DNA from: Bacteroidota bacterium
Lineage (GTDB): Bacteria; Bacteroidota; Ignavibacteria; Palsa-1295
NCBI GenBank assembly: GCA_030706385.1
Contig: JAUZOQ010000012.1
Span: 1-50,885, forward strand
Length of the DNA stretch: 50,885 nt
Direction: 5' to 3'
The notes beneath the pieces were generated by a model. It searched no databases. It was not told the DNA's origin and worked only from the letters and a program-made list of their open reading frames with translations. This document shows positions 25,302-34,308 of the stretch, one piece after another. Both the position numbers and the translations under genes were made by a program. How positions within the stretch are numbered: the first letter of the stretch is position 1; every line of letters begins with the position of its first letter.

Positions 25302-26819
25302 TCACATCCCCTTGACAATCCTGAATTCTACTCGTCTGTTCTGCGCCTTGCCTTCTTCGTTATCGTTCGATGCGACTGGCTTCTCGGCTGCGTAGCCGTG
25401 AGCCTGCAACCGCCCTTTTGAAACTCCTTTGTTGATCAGATATTCCACAACGGCATTCGCTCGCCCGAGTGACAGAATCTTATTGTGTGATTCTGAGCCA
25501 CTATTATCCGTATGTCCTTCGATGGCGATGTGGAGTGATGTATCTTTCTCCAATAGTTCGCTTAGTCGATCAAGCTCCGCGTAAGACGCCGGCAGCAATT
25601 CCACCTTGTCGGTTTCAAAGAAGATATTATTCAAGCGGATTGTCGCATTTTCCTTGATCCGGACAAGGATCAGATTTTTCTCGATCGTTTTGAATGCAAT
25701 GACATTCTTAGCATCGAATGATTCACTCGCTGGAAGATACCCACCCTTTTGTGCATAGAGACTGTACGCCTCGCCAGATGGAAGTGTGATCTGGTAGGAA
25801 CCTGTAGATGGATCGCTATGCGCCAGGCCAAGGCGTTTGCCATCGGAAAGCCTGTCATATCTTATCTCTGCCTCCAGTGGGGCTCCGGCTTCATCGGTAA
25901 CCTTGCCGGTGATCAGTGTGACTGAATTTTCACGCTTAGGTGCTGCGGCACGGAAAATATCCGATTGAGAATTTGCGTCACGACGCCAAACGAAATAAGC
26001 ATACTTGCCCTGTGCATCTTCAGTGTAATATGACGTTCGTCCTCTTCGGTTGATCGAGGGACCGATGTTTTCCGGTTTGGACCAATGCTTCCAGGATTCA
26101 TCCAGACGGACAGAGCGATAAACATCAAGCTCACCAAACCCGCCCGGCCTATCAGATGAAAAATACAAAGTCTTATTATCGGCGGCAAGGTAAGGGGTTA
26201 CCTCGTTATCACTTGAATTTACGTCCGGTCCAAGCCACAGCGGTACGGACCAAGAGTTCGCAGTTTCATCGAGAAAGCAGACGTAGAGATCACGGCCGCC
26301 GAGAGCCGAATCCCTAGTCACGGACATAATAAGTGTCCGTTGATCAGGTCCGAAAGAGTAATCAGTGACCATTCCTTCTAAATTCAATCCCTTGATCCGG
26401 ATCGGAGTCGGAACGCTCCAGCCGGATTTCATCCGATGTGACACCATTACGCGATCCTCTGGAGGAGTATCGGCATGTAATTTGCCAACGAGGTAGAGCG
26501 AATTGTTATCCGGTGATGTACTGGTAACAGCAATGCTGTAGCGAGAGCGCAGATTCCCGCCAAGTACTTCAGGCTCCTCAAATGAGCCATCTGGCCGGAC
26601 AATGCTTCTCCAGACGTCAAGAACAGTCGATCCGTCGAATCCTTCGCGGGCACGAGTAAAAAATAGGTTCTTTCCATCCACGCTAATGACTGGTAAGGCC
26701 TCGCTTCGATTCGGATCGCTAATCGAAACTGGGAGTTTCTCAATCTGTGAGTCCTGAGCCTGAAGAGCGCAGGTTGGAAGTACTATTATGGCCAAGAATG
26801 CTGCGAAGTAGCGTACCAT
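25302..26819 (-). CDS. OmpA-family outer-membrane protein with PD40 propeller and carboxypeptidase-regulatory-like domain
   Basis: A 505-residue exported protein. A signal peptide (MVRYFAAFLAIIVLPTCALQAQ) leads into a beta-propeller of PD40/WD40-like repeats (about residues 25-280: DGKNLFFTRAREGFDGS, NKTLYFSSDRPGGFGELDVY). A carboxypeptidase-regulatory-like domain follows at about 300-370 (TGKVTDEAGAPLEAEIRYD). The C-terminal OmpA domain (about 390-505) has FFETDKVELLPAS, IEGHTDNSG, and NKILSLGRANAVVEYL, the peptidoglycan-binding pattern. The ATG at 26819 is clearly better than the frame to 27122, whose first 101 codons look non-coding. Such proteins tether the outer membrane to peptidoglycan, and in T9SS bacteria PorE-type proteins of this architecture serve the secretion machine. 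Whether this is a PorE-like component is an open inference. Confidence 0.88.
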   Translation of the reverse strand: MVRYFAAFLAIIVLPTCALQAQDSQIEKLPVSISDPNRSEALPVISVDGKNLFFTRAREGFDGSTVLDVWRSIVRPDGSFEEPEVLGGNLRSRYSIAVTSTSPDNNSLYLVGKLHADTPPEDRVMVSHRMKSGWSVPTPIRIKGLNLEGMVTDYSFGPDQRTLIMSVTRDSALGGRDLYVCFLDETANSWSVPLWLGPDVNSSDNEVTPYLAADNKTLYFSSDRPGGFGELDVYRSVRLDESWKHWSKPENIGPSINRRGRTSYYTEDAQGKYAYFVWRRDANSQSDIFRAAAPKRENSVTLITGKVTDEAGAPLEAEIRYDRLSDGKRLGLAHSDPSTGSYQITLPSGEAYSLYAQKGGYLPASESFDAKNVIAFKTIEKNLILVRIKENATIRLNNIFFETDKVELLPASYAELDRLSELLEKDTSLHIAIEGHTDNSGSESHNKILSLGRANAVVEYLINKGVSKGRLQAHGYAAEKPVASNDNEEGKAQNRRVEFRIVKGM

Positions 26820-26925
26820 TTCAAATATTCGAATTATTTCTCCAACGAATCGGGTTATTAAATAGGATGAGTGCAAGCGAAATACCGACATCTTACGCAC
26901 AGAATACCTAAAAAGAAACAGAATA

Positions 26926-29900
26926 ATGCCGTTTATTTTCAATAGCAAGATCGTCTTCTTTTTCTTGCTTTTTATCAGCCTCGGATTCCAGACGACAGCT
27001 TCCTCTGGGCAAACAAGAGATGGAGTAATCCAAAAGCGAACGATTGCGCCGGTCGTTAAAAAGAAACATTCGAAAAAACGTGTTTCGAGATCACAAGTAG
27101 TTGCGACCAAGCGAAGCCGCAAACTGAATCATATCGTGGCTGTCAAGCATTACCCACCTCCTGGGTCGAGCGGGGAAGAACGGGACTTCGATTGGCTTCG
27201 CAAACGTGCTTTCCCGAACGAATTCCTTGACCCGGACTACTATTCAAATGCCCTTACAGAAGCCCGCAGGCTTCCAACGTTCAGATCATATTCGCATTCG
27301 GCAATTCAATCCGAAATGCAGTGGCAACCCATCGGACCATTTGCGATTGGTGGAAGAGTGACTGCCATCGCAACGCATCCTACAGATCCAAATACCTTTT
27401 ATGTTGGCGCAGCTTCCGGCGGCTTATGGAAAACCTCGGACCATGGTAACTCTTGGCAGGCACTGACCGATACGTTTGCTTCTCTTCCGATCGGTTGCAT
27501 CACCCTTGATCCGCACGATGCGAACACTATCTATATTGGTATGGGCGAATGCAATTCCAGCGGCGACTCATACCCAGGTAACGGTCTGTGGCGCAGCAAT
27601 GATGGCGGATTAACATGGTCCTATCTCGGTCTCAGCAAGACGCAATATATAGCCAAGATCATTGTCGATCCTGTTGACAAGAATACGATCTATGCCTGTG
27701 TACCGGGCCCGACAGCAACGGGCGATTCAAATCGCGGAATTTGGAAATCGGTAGATTATGGAGCATCATGGAGCAGGTCACTTCTTGTGCGCGCAGGCTC
27801 CGGAAAGAATTCGGCACCTGTGCCGGCTATCGATCTTGTTATGAATCCTACCGATCGAGGCGATCTCATTGCCGCCATGTGGCAGCATATTGATTTTAAC
27901 AATACTACTTCACCATATACGGGACTTTGGCGGACGCGCGATACGGGAAAGACATGGTATCGGATCGATACGATCTCTTCCTCTGCATATCCAAATGGTT
28001 TGAAGTTGAAACGACTTTCCCGGACTTCGCTCTTGTGGACCGTTAATGGCAAGGGCGTTCCAACCCTTTACAGTGTCATCTCAAAAGTCGATAAGAATCC
28101 AGTGACAGGATTTAATTTTGATGAAAATTTTTACGGACTTTTTGTTACGACTGATCCGCTAAACGTCCCATGGCAGATAAAGCTTGATTCGAACTACCGG
28201 TTGCCGTTTCTCGGAAATAATATTGATAGTGTCGATCTCTTCAACAAGCAAGGAGGGTATGACAATCTGATAATTGGTCGTCCCGGATCTGATGCGACCG
28301 GCAAAGATATTGAGCTGCTTATTGGTGGTATTGACGTGATCCGGTCAATCGATGGCGGCACGACATGGACGAATATTACGCGTGCCTACCCACACTATTT
28401 TTCTAACGACCGCTCCCAACATTCGGATCAGCATGCTCTGGCATTCACATCTGCAAAGTCTGGCACCGATCTGCTGAATGGACAAGACGGAGGTGTATTC
28501 AATACGCACGATTTCGGCGCATCCTGGACGCAGCTTAAGGGTCTGCCAATCACAATGTTCTATCATCTTGAGACATGGGCAGCTGGCATGGCAAATCTTC
28601 CGGGCAATTTCCCGGCTGATTCCCTCAAACTCATTGGCGGAACACAAGACAATGGAACAGTCGCTCACGGTTTCAGTGCTAATCCGGACTGGGATTGGAT
28701 CAATCGTGGAGATGGAGGTCAGGCCCAAACAGATCCAAACAATAGAGACCACATAGTCACTTCGCTTCAGCTCGGGAAAATATTTTTCCGAACTACGCTA
28801 GACTCTCTACGGCCTAATCTTTTCAGCGACAACGGAAATCATGATCCGAATGCAAAGAAGTGGTTTGAATTATTGACAATAATGCAGCGCCGTGGAATAA
28901 CAGATTCATCCGAATCGTGTGCCTTTATCCCTCCTGTTGTTCTTGATAAGAATCGGAGCGATGAACTATACACGGGACGACTCCACGTATACCGTGCGAA
29001 GCTCGATTTTACTAATCCAGATACCGGCACGACGATTCAGTTGTGGTCACCACAAATAGCCGGTAATGGAAAAGCTTGGTACAATGGAACAATCGATTGT
29101 ATTGCGCTCGGCGTACGCGACGGAAATGGACGACCGATGCTCTGGGCAGGTGGTCTACTTAATGGCTCGACAAGTCTCTATCGAACAGTATATGATCCTA
29201 CTATTTCGCAGGACTCAGCGCCACGTTGGATAAAAGTAACCACTGGTCTGCCGCCGGCATTTGTTGAATCGATAGCATGCGATAGGACAGACTCAATGAC
29301 TGCTTTTTGCGGCTTGACCGGAACAAGCTCGGGCCACGTTTACAAGACCACAACAGGCGGAAAGAAATGGACCAACATCTCCGGTAATTTACCGAACATC
29401 GGAGTCAATGCGATCATCATTGACTCACTGGCTGAGACTTCGGATCCGCTGACCAGGAATCAATGCCTTATTGCAGCAACCGATGTTGGTGTCTTCGTAA
29501 CGACAGATGGAGGACGCTCGTGGGCGAATCTTGGTACCGGAATGCCGCACTTAGTCGTTGGCACCATCACTCAATACAAAAATTGGCTCATTGCCGGAAC
29601 CCATGGAAGATCTGCTTGGGCGCTGGATATAAGCGCGCTCCATGCTCTGCCACTCAGCGTTGAGGAAAGAAGAACCTCACCAGATCAAGTAGCGATAACT
29701 TCAATTTATCCAAATCCTCTGCAGATCAATTCCGGCAGTGCCCTCCATATCCAAGTTAGTTCTCAATCAACCGGAAAGCTCGGAGTTGAGATCATGAATG
29801 CAGCCACCGGTGCATTGGTCTTTGGTACAAATCTTCAACCGTTGGAAGGATCGTTCGATTTGCACGTTCCCGCAACGCTTTCCTCCGGAAGTTATCTGCT

Positions 29901-29958
29901 GCGTATTCAAGCCGAAGAAGGTGCAGTTGCTACGAAGCAGTTCATAATCGTCAAGTAA
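26926..29958 (+). CDS. T9SS-secreted BNR/sortilin-like beta-propeller protein
   Basis: A 1010-residue secreted protein. The signal peptide (MPFIFNSKIVFFFLLFISLGF, cleaved after the SSGQ region) is followed by a Lys/Arg-rich stretch (VVKKKHSKKRVSRSQ). Most of the chain is a propeller of BNR/Asp-box repeats of the VPS10/sortilin kind: GGLWKTSDHGNSWQAL, NGLWRSNDGGLTWSYL, GIWKSVDYGASWSR, GLWRTRDTGKTWYRI, IRSIDGGTTWTNI, VYKTTTGGKKWTNI, VFVTTDGGRSWANL. The opening WQPIGPFAIGGRVTAIATHP is typical. The last 80 residues are a T9SS type A sorting domain (ITSIYPNPLQI, then SGSYLLRIQAEEG). No glycosidase motif was recognised, so the ligand or activity is unknown. Divergent from the OmpA-like gene, ends at a strong terminator. 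Confidence 0.88.
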   Translation: MPFIFNSKIVFFFLLFISLGFQTTASSGQTRDGVIQKRTIAPVVKKKHSKKRVSRSQVVATKRSRKLNHIVAVKHYPPPGSSGEERDFDWLRKRAFPNEFLDPDYYSNALTEARRLPTFRSYSHSAIQSEMQWQPIGPFAIGGRVTAIATHPTDPNTFYVGAASGGLWKTSDHGNSWQALTDTFASLPIGCITLDPHDANTIYIGMGECNSSGDSYPGNGLWRSNDGGLTWSYLGLSKTQYIAKIIVDPVDKNTIYACVPGPTATGDSNRGIWKSVDYGASWSRSLLVRAGSGKNSAPVPAIDLVMNPTDRGDLIAAMWQHIDFNNTTSPYTGLWRTRDTGKTWYRIDTISSSAYPNGLKLKRLSRTSLLWTVNGKGVPTLYSVISKVDKNPVTGFNFDENFYGLFVTTDPLNVPWQIKLDSNYRLPFLGNNIDSVDLFNKQGGYDNLIIGRPGSDATGKDIELLIGGIDVIRSIDGGTTWTNITRAYPHYFSNDRSQHSDQHALAFTSAKSGTDLLNGQDGGVFNTHDFGASWTQLKGLPITMFYHLETWAAGMANLPGNFPADSLKLIGGTQDNGTVAHGFSANPDWDWINRGDGGQAQTDPNNRDHIVTSLQLGKIFFRTTLDSLRPNLFSDNGNHDPNAKKWFELLTIMQRRGITDSSESCAFIPPVVLDKNRSDELYTGRLHVYRAKLDFTNPDTGTTIQLWSPQIAGNGKAWYNGTIDCIALGVRDGNGRPMLWAGGLLNGSTSLYRTVYDPTISQDSAPRWIKVTTGLPPAFVESIACDRTDSMTAFCGLTGTSSGHVYKTTTGGKKWTNISGNLPNIGVNAIIIDSLAETSDPLTRNQCLIAATDVGVFVTTDGGRSWANLGTGMPHLVVGTITQYKNWLIAGTHGRSAWALDISALHALPLSVEERRTSPDQVAITSIYPNPLQINSGSALHIQVSSQSTGKLGVEIMNAATGALVFGTNLQPLEGSFDLHVPATLSSGSYLLRIQAEEGAVATKQFIIVK

Positions 29959-29977
29959 ATTGCAGCCTTAAGGGAAT

Positions 29978-30007
29978 AAAAAAGCCGACTATAGAGTCGG
30001 CTTTTTT
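29978..30007. terminator. Bidirectional rho-independent terminator
   Basis: A 13-bp perfect inverted repeat AAAAAAGCCGACT/AGTCGGCTTTTTT with a 4-nt loop, between the convergent BNR protein gene and the OmpA-like gene at 30035. Confidence 0.94.
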
Positions 30008-30034
30008 GCTACTATACAATTCTATTCTAATCAA

Positions 30035-30820
30035 TTAAGATGGCACTTGCATAATGATCTGCGCATACTGCGGGACCATAATCTTCTTTGTGGAGACAGT
30101 TGTCGCTGCCCCTTTCTTTTTCTTCTTTCCTTTTGTTGCGGGTTGCTCCGCAGTTGCAGTTCGTTCGAACGCTCCGTTGCCAGGGACATTCGTACTTACC
30201 TCTATGGAAATATTAGATGCCGGAATATTCTTTGATGAGAAAAAGGCGATCAAAGCAGTCCGGCGTGACGCGGCAAGGCTATTCTGGGCCGATGCTTTCT
30301 TGCCGGCAGGAGTTTCGTCAGGATATACCGTTCCGGTTACTGTCAACTTCGGATTGTGCTTCATCGCGGAGGCAATATTTTCGAAGTCGGCCATAACGTT
30401 GGGAGATATATTCGAGCTTTTTGGTTCGAACACCAAATCGCTGAACGAATAGGGTCTTCCGAGTTCAAGTTCTTTCAACGAGACCTGCACAGGAACTTCC
30501 AGATACTTGTCAGACTGCTGAATGGAGAGGGGCTCCTCATGGAAATAGTATTTGGCACTAACAAAACTTAGTCGATACACCGTCCCCGGTTTAAGAACAA
30601 GGGTGAATTTTCCTTCCGGAGTTGATTTCGTCGTGCGAACCTGCTCCGTCCCTTTATAGGCAGTAATAGTGACACCTTCTGCAGGTGCACCGGAGGTATT
30701 CGATACACTACCTTTTACGAGGGCATTAATTCCACCGATCTGCGCAGATGAAATTTTTGGAATAGATATAAAAAAGAGCGCACATAGCGCTGTAAGAGAT
30801 GCGATCCTATGTAACTTCAT
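30035..30820 (-). CDS. Exported protein with carboxypeptidase-regulatory-like and degenerate OmpA-like domains
   Basis: A 261-residue exported protein. The signal peptide is MKLHRIASLTALCALFFISI, cleaved after SSAQ. Residues about 30-115 are a carboxypeptidase-regulatory-like domain (LVKGSVSNTSGAPAEGVTIT, EGKFTLVLKPGTVYRLSF). Residues about 125-215 keep the outline of an OmpA domain (DLVFEPKSSNISPNVMADFENI, then NSLAASRRTALIAFFSSKNI), but the TD-x-G peptidoglycan-binding sequence is replaced by TVYPDETPAG, so binding may be lost. A Lys-rich run (TKGKKKKKGAA) lies near the C terminus. ATG 30820 is used; the frame to 30880 adds 20 non-signal residues. A likely promoter lies upstream. It reads like a reduced relative of the 25302-26819 gene product. 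Confidence 0.75.
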   Translation of the reverse strand: MKLHRIASLTALCALFFISIPKISSAQIGGINALVKGSVSNTSGAPAEGVTITAYKGTEQVRTTKSTPEGKFTLVLKPGTVYRLSFVSAKYYFHEEPLSIQQSDKYLEVPVQVSLKELELGRPYSFSDLVFEPKSSNISPNVMADFENIASAMKHNPKLTVTGTVYPDETPAGKKASAQNSLAASRRTALIAFFSSKNIPASNISIEVSTNVPGNGAFERTATAEQPATKGKKKKKGAATTVSTKKIMVPQYAQIIMQVPS

Positions 30821-30847
30821 GCAATTTATTCGAATGATGGTGTTTTG

Positions 30848-30880
30848 CAAAGATACCCTAATAACACAATTTTTGTCCAA
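30848..30880 (-). promoter_or_regulatory. Bacteroidota-type promoter (-33 TTG, -7 TATCTTTG) for the 30035-30820 gene
   Basis: On the minus strand TATCTTTG (30848-30855) matches the TAnnTTTG consensus, and a TTG (30878-30880) stands 22 bp upstream of it. The ATG is 28 bp downstream of the -7 element. Confidence 0.65.
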
Positions 30881-30943
30881 GTGTTACACATGCAGACGTG
30901 AATTTTTAGTCACGGTTCATACTGATTACCGGTGAGGTTGCCG

Positions 30944-30980
30944 AAATAAAAAGACCGGATACTCCCCATGAATATCCGGC
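30944..30980 (-). terminator. Rho-independent terminator of the efflux operon
   Basis: On the minus strand a 7-bp stem CCGGATA/TATCCGG (plus a terminal G-T pair) is followed by TCTTTTTATTT. It lies about 90 bp past the stop of the RND pump gene. Confidence 0.82.
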
Positions 30981-31069
30981 CCATCTTACCGCATCCGTCT
31001 GCGCAGGCTTTCACCTTATTCAATCATCATCCATATACCCGCACAGCCGACACGACAACTTCTTATCAA

Positions 31070-34000
31070 TTATGCTTCACCAAGCGCGACCGGTTCATCA
31101 CCTGCATATCCCGGCCTCGGTTTTCTGAATTTCTTTAAGAAGAGAATTCTGCCAAAGAAGCGAGGGAATTTCGTACGCCAGCCTTCGACGAACGTGTACA
31201 TGACGGGAACAAGTAACAACGTCAGAAGCATCGAACTCGTCAAACCGCCAATGATCGCAATAGCCATTCCTTGTCGGAACTCCGAGCCCTCTCCAGCTCC
31301 AAGAGCAAGAGGTAGCATTCCAAGGATCATCGTAACTGTCGTCATGATAATCGGCCGCAAGCGTGTCGGTCCTGCTTCGAGTAATGATTCGAACAGGCCA
31401 TGCCCCAAAGCTCTTCGAGCGTTCGTTCGATCAACGATGAGAATAGCGTTCTTCGTGACGAGACCCATCAACATGATCATACCAACCATCGTAAAGATGG
31501 AGAGCGTCTTATGCCCGAGCCATAACATGGTCAACGCTCCGATCAGCGCCACAGGAAGACTGAACATAATGGTGAACGGATGCACATAGCTTTCGAAAAG
31601 TGCTACCATGATCATATAAACGAAGAGAATTGCCAGCAGGAAAGCGATCATCATGTCGCCGCCTGATCGTTGCTGGTTTTCGGCATCACCTGCAAAATAC
31701 GGTTCCGAGATACCGCTCCGTCTACTTACCTTTGCGATCTCCTTGCGAATATCCTTTACGACATCTCCTAAAGGTCTGCCGATCAAGTTTCCATAGACGA
31801 TGACAACTCGCTCTCGATTCTTTCTGCCGATTTGTGAGGGACCTTTGCCATAGGTAAGAGTCGCAATGTCGGAGACCTTTACTTGCTGGCCGAGATGGTT
31901 AAGTAAAGTCAGACGTGCTACATCTTTAGCATTTGAGCGATTCACACGATCCAGAATTACGTTGATATCGTATTCAGTCTCACCCTCTTTGTATTTTGCG
32001 TCGGTATTGCCCGAGAGTGCCGTACGCAGAGCAAATGCCGCTTCGCCGAGCGACATGTTATTAGCGGCAAGCCTGTCGCGATCAAAGATGATCTTGACTT
32101 CCGGCTGGCCCTCTTCATATGAGCTCTTAAGGTCTCGCAATCCGGGAATATTCTTAATATGCTCGATGAGTGTATCAGAGTATGAGCTGATGGCACCCAG
32201 ATCATCGCCTCGAGTTTCCATTTGAATTGGTGATTGATTTGCCGATCCGAAGATTCCTATAGGCTGCGTGCGAATCAGTAGTCCGGGAATTTGTGCCGCC
32301 ATCGCCGTTACATTTTTCATCTCGTCATCGGTCGAGCGGATACGTTTATCACGCTCCGGTAGGCGTACAGATATTTGTCCGACATTCTGTCGTTCAACAA
32401 CGCCCCAAGCATTCTCTTGCCTACCGACAACGGTTTGGAAGCGCACAACATTTGAATCCTTTGCAAGCAACCCTTCGTAGAGCTGAATGAGTGAATCAGT
32501 TGTCTCAACGTTGGTGCCGGCCGGGAAATCAAAGTTGGCAGCAAATTCACCTCGGTCCGGCTGAGTAATGAATTCCGTTCCGATCTTGCCATTAATGACA
32601 AGACTGCAACTTCCAAGAAATAGAAGCGCTGAACTAGTAACAATGACCCATCGATGCTTCAGCGACCAGCCAAGGATATTCTTGTACTTAACTTCAAGCC
32701 AGTCCTGAAAGCGCTCGAACTTGTCCGAGAGCCAGCGCAATGGCGGAAATTTGATCCCTTCATGGGCCTTACCAAACTTCGCAGCCAGCATTGGTGTAAG
32801 CGTGAAGCTGACAAAAAGTGACATCAAGGTCGATACAACCACAGTGAGACCGAATTCGCGGAAGATCTTGCCCGTGATTCCGCTGACAAGTGAAATAGGC
32901 AAGAACACCACGACGTCTACGAGCGTGATTGCAAGCGCTGCAAAACCTATCTCGTTTCGCCCTTTGATCGCAGCGTTCACCGGAGTTTCACCTTCGTCAA
33001 GTTTGCGATGGATATTCTCCAGAACGACGATCGAGTCATCGACCAGGATTCCTATCACAAGCGACAGGGCCATCATCGACATCATATTGATGGTAAATCC
33101 AAATACCCACATGAAAATAAAGGTGGATACCAGTGATGTCGGTATTGCGATCAATACGATAAGCGCATTCCGGCCGGATCGCAAGAAGAGGAAGAGCACG
33201 CAAGATACAAGTAAGATGGCGAGTCCAAGATCCCGAAACACTTCTCTGATGGATGACCTCGTAAACTGCGTGGCATCCTGAGCTATATCGAATTTTATCC
33301 CGTCGGGCTGATATTCGTTTGTCAAATTGGCAAGCATTGCCTGTACATTATCGGCCGTTTGATTCGCATTCGCATCGGAAGTCTTGATGACGTTAATGCC
33401 AACTGCATCTTTACCGGAGAGGCGAGTAGGTTTGTAGTTCTCGTTATATGTGTCCTCCACTTTTGCAACGTCACCGAGGTAGATCGTCGAGCCCGAAGCC
33501 AACGTAGCGATCGGAAGGGTCTTGATCTCATTCGTAGATTGAAATTTGCCCTTCACACGAACGATGTACTGATCGGTCGGTTGTTTTACAGTACCGGTTG
33601 GGAAATCAAGATTCTCCGTAGCAAGAGCTTGCTGGATCTGGACGATCGAAAGGTTATATGAGCGGAGTTTGTCATTATCAACGCTGACTTTGATCTGACG
33701 CTCCCTTCCACCGGTGATTTCTACCTGCCCAACTCCTTCAGTGGATTCCAGACGTGCTTTAAGCTTGTCCTTCGCTAGCTGATACAGTTCTGTCGGAGTA
33801 AGTACGGTCGATGAAAGAGCAATTCGAAGGATCGGCATTGCACCAATATCGTTCTTTTGCACTTTGGGTGGATCGGCATCCTTCGGAAGTTTCGAGCGTA
33901 TCTGATCGACGCGGCGCTGAACATCGGCTGCTGCCTCATCGGAATTTGCGCTCAGCAAGTACTGGCCGAGAACGACGGAGTACCCCTCATTTGAGAATGA

Positions 34001-34243
34001 GCGGACGTTATCGAGATTGCTCGTTCCTGCAACTGCCTCTTCGATCGGCTTGGTAACTAAATCCTCTATCTCCTCCGGGCCGGCGCCGGGATAGGTGGTC
34101 AATACGGTGATATACGGCCAATCCATTTTCGGAAGCAGATCAGTGCCTAGTCGTGAAAGACCGAACAAACCCATGACGGCGAGCGCAACGAAAACGATCG
34201 TAATAAATGCTGGCCGTTTTATCGAAAGTTCTGTAATAGTCAT
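31070..34243 (-). CDS. RND efflux pump inner-membrane subunit, AcrB/HAE1 family
   Basis: Proton-driven inner-membrane pump of a tripartite drug efflux system. The 1057-residue protein has the RND layout: first helix at residues 10-30, periplasmic porter and docking domains, helices 2-6 at about 340-560, a second periplasmic domain, and helices 8-12 near the C terminus. Opening PAFITIVFVALAVMGLFGL and LLPKMDWPYITVLTTYPGAGPEEIE are typical of the HAE family. Helix 4 has GILVDDSIVVLENIHRK, with Asp402 and Asp403 matching the proton-relay pair of AcrB. It is the last gene of the tetR-tolC-acrA-acrB unit, 65 bp after the adaptor gene. The substrate range cannot be predicted. Confidence 0.95.
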   Translation of the reverse strand: MTITELSIKRPAFITIVFVALAVMGLFGLSRLGTDLLPKMDWPYITVLTTYPGAGPEEIEDLVTKPIEEAVAGTSNLDNVRSFSNEGYSVVLGQYLLSANSDEAAADVQRRVDQIRSKLPKDADPPKVQKNDIGAMPILRIALSSTVLTPTELYQLAKDKLKARLESTEGVGQVEITGGRERQIKVSVDNDKLRSYNLSIVQIQQALATENLDFPTGTVKQPTDQYIVRVKGKFQSTNEIKTLPIATLASGSTIYLGDVAKVEDTYNENYKPTRLSGKDAVGINVIKTSDANANQTADNVQAMLANLTNEYQPDGIKFDIAQDATQFTRSSIREVFRDLGLAILLVSCVLFLFLRSGRNALIVLIAIPTSLVSTFIFMWVFGFTINMMSMMALSLVIGILVDDSIVVLENIHRKLDEGETPVNAAIKGRNEIGFAALAITLVDVVVFLPISLVSGITGKIFREFGLTVVVSTLMSLFVSFTLTPMLAAKFGKAHEGIKFPPLRWLSDKFERFQDWLEVKYKNILGWSLKHRWVIVTSSALLFLGSCSLVINGKIGTEFITQPDRGEFAANFDFPAGTNVETTDSLIQLYEGLLAKDSNVVRFQTVVGRQENAWGVVERQNVGQISVRLPERDKRIRSTDDEMKNVTAMAAQIPGLLIRTQPIGIFGSANQSPIQMETRGDDLGAISSYSDTLIEHIKNIPGLRDLKSSYEEGQPEVKIIFDRDRLAANNMSLGEAAFALRTALSGNTDAKYKEGETEYDINVILDRVNRSNAKDVARLTLLNHLGQQVKVSDIATLTYGKGPSQIGRKNRERVVIVYGNLIGRPLGDVVKDIRKEIAKVSRRSGISEPYFAGDAENQQRSGGDMMIAFLLAILFVYMIMVALFESYVHPFTIMFSLPVALIGALTMLWLGHKTLSIFTMVGMIMLMGLVTKNAILIVDRTNARRALGHGLFESLLEAGPTRLRPIIMTTVTMILGMLPLALGAGEGSEFRQGMAIAIIGGLTSSMLLTLLLVPVMYTFVEGWRTKFPRFFGRILFLKKFRKPRPGYAGDEPVALGEA

Positions 34244-34308
34244 GTTCTTATCTGTAAAATGAGAATTGCAATTTTCTGATTATCGATTGTGAGTGGTCAT
34301 CGATGGTC

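Noticed and set aside
26820-27122. N-terminal extension of the OmpA-like protein by 101 codons
   Set aside because: The extension overlaps the divergent gene start and lacks coding character; the ATG at 26819 opens a clear signal peptide.
32721-33281. 186-codon plus-strand frame opposite the RND pump gene
   Set aside because: Ser/Thr-rich shadow of the conserved acrB-like reading frame.
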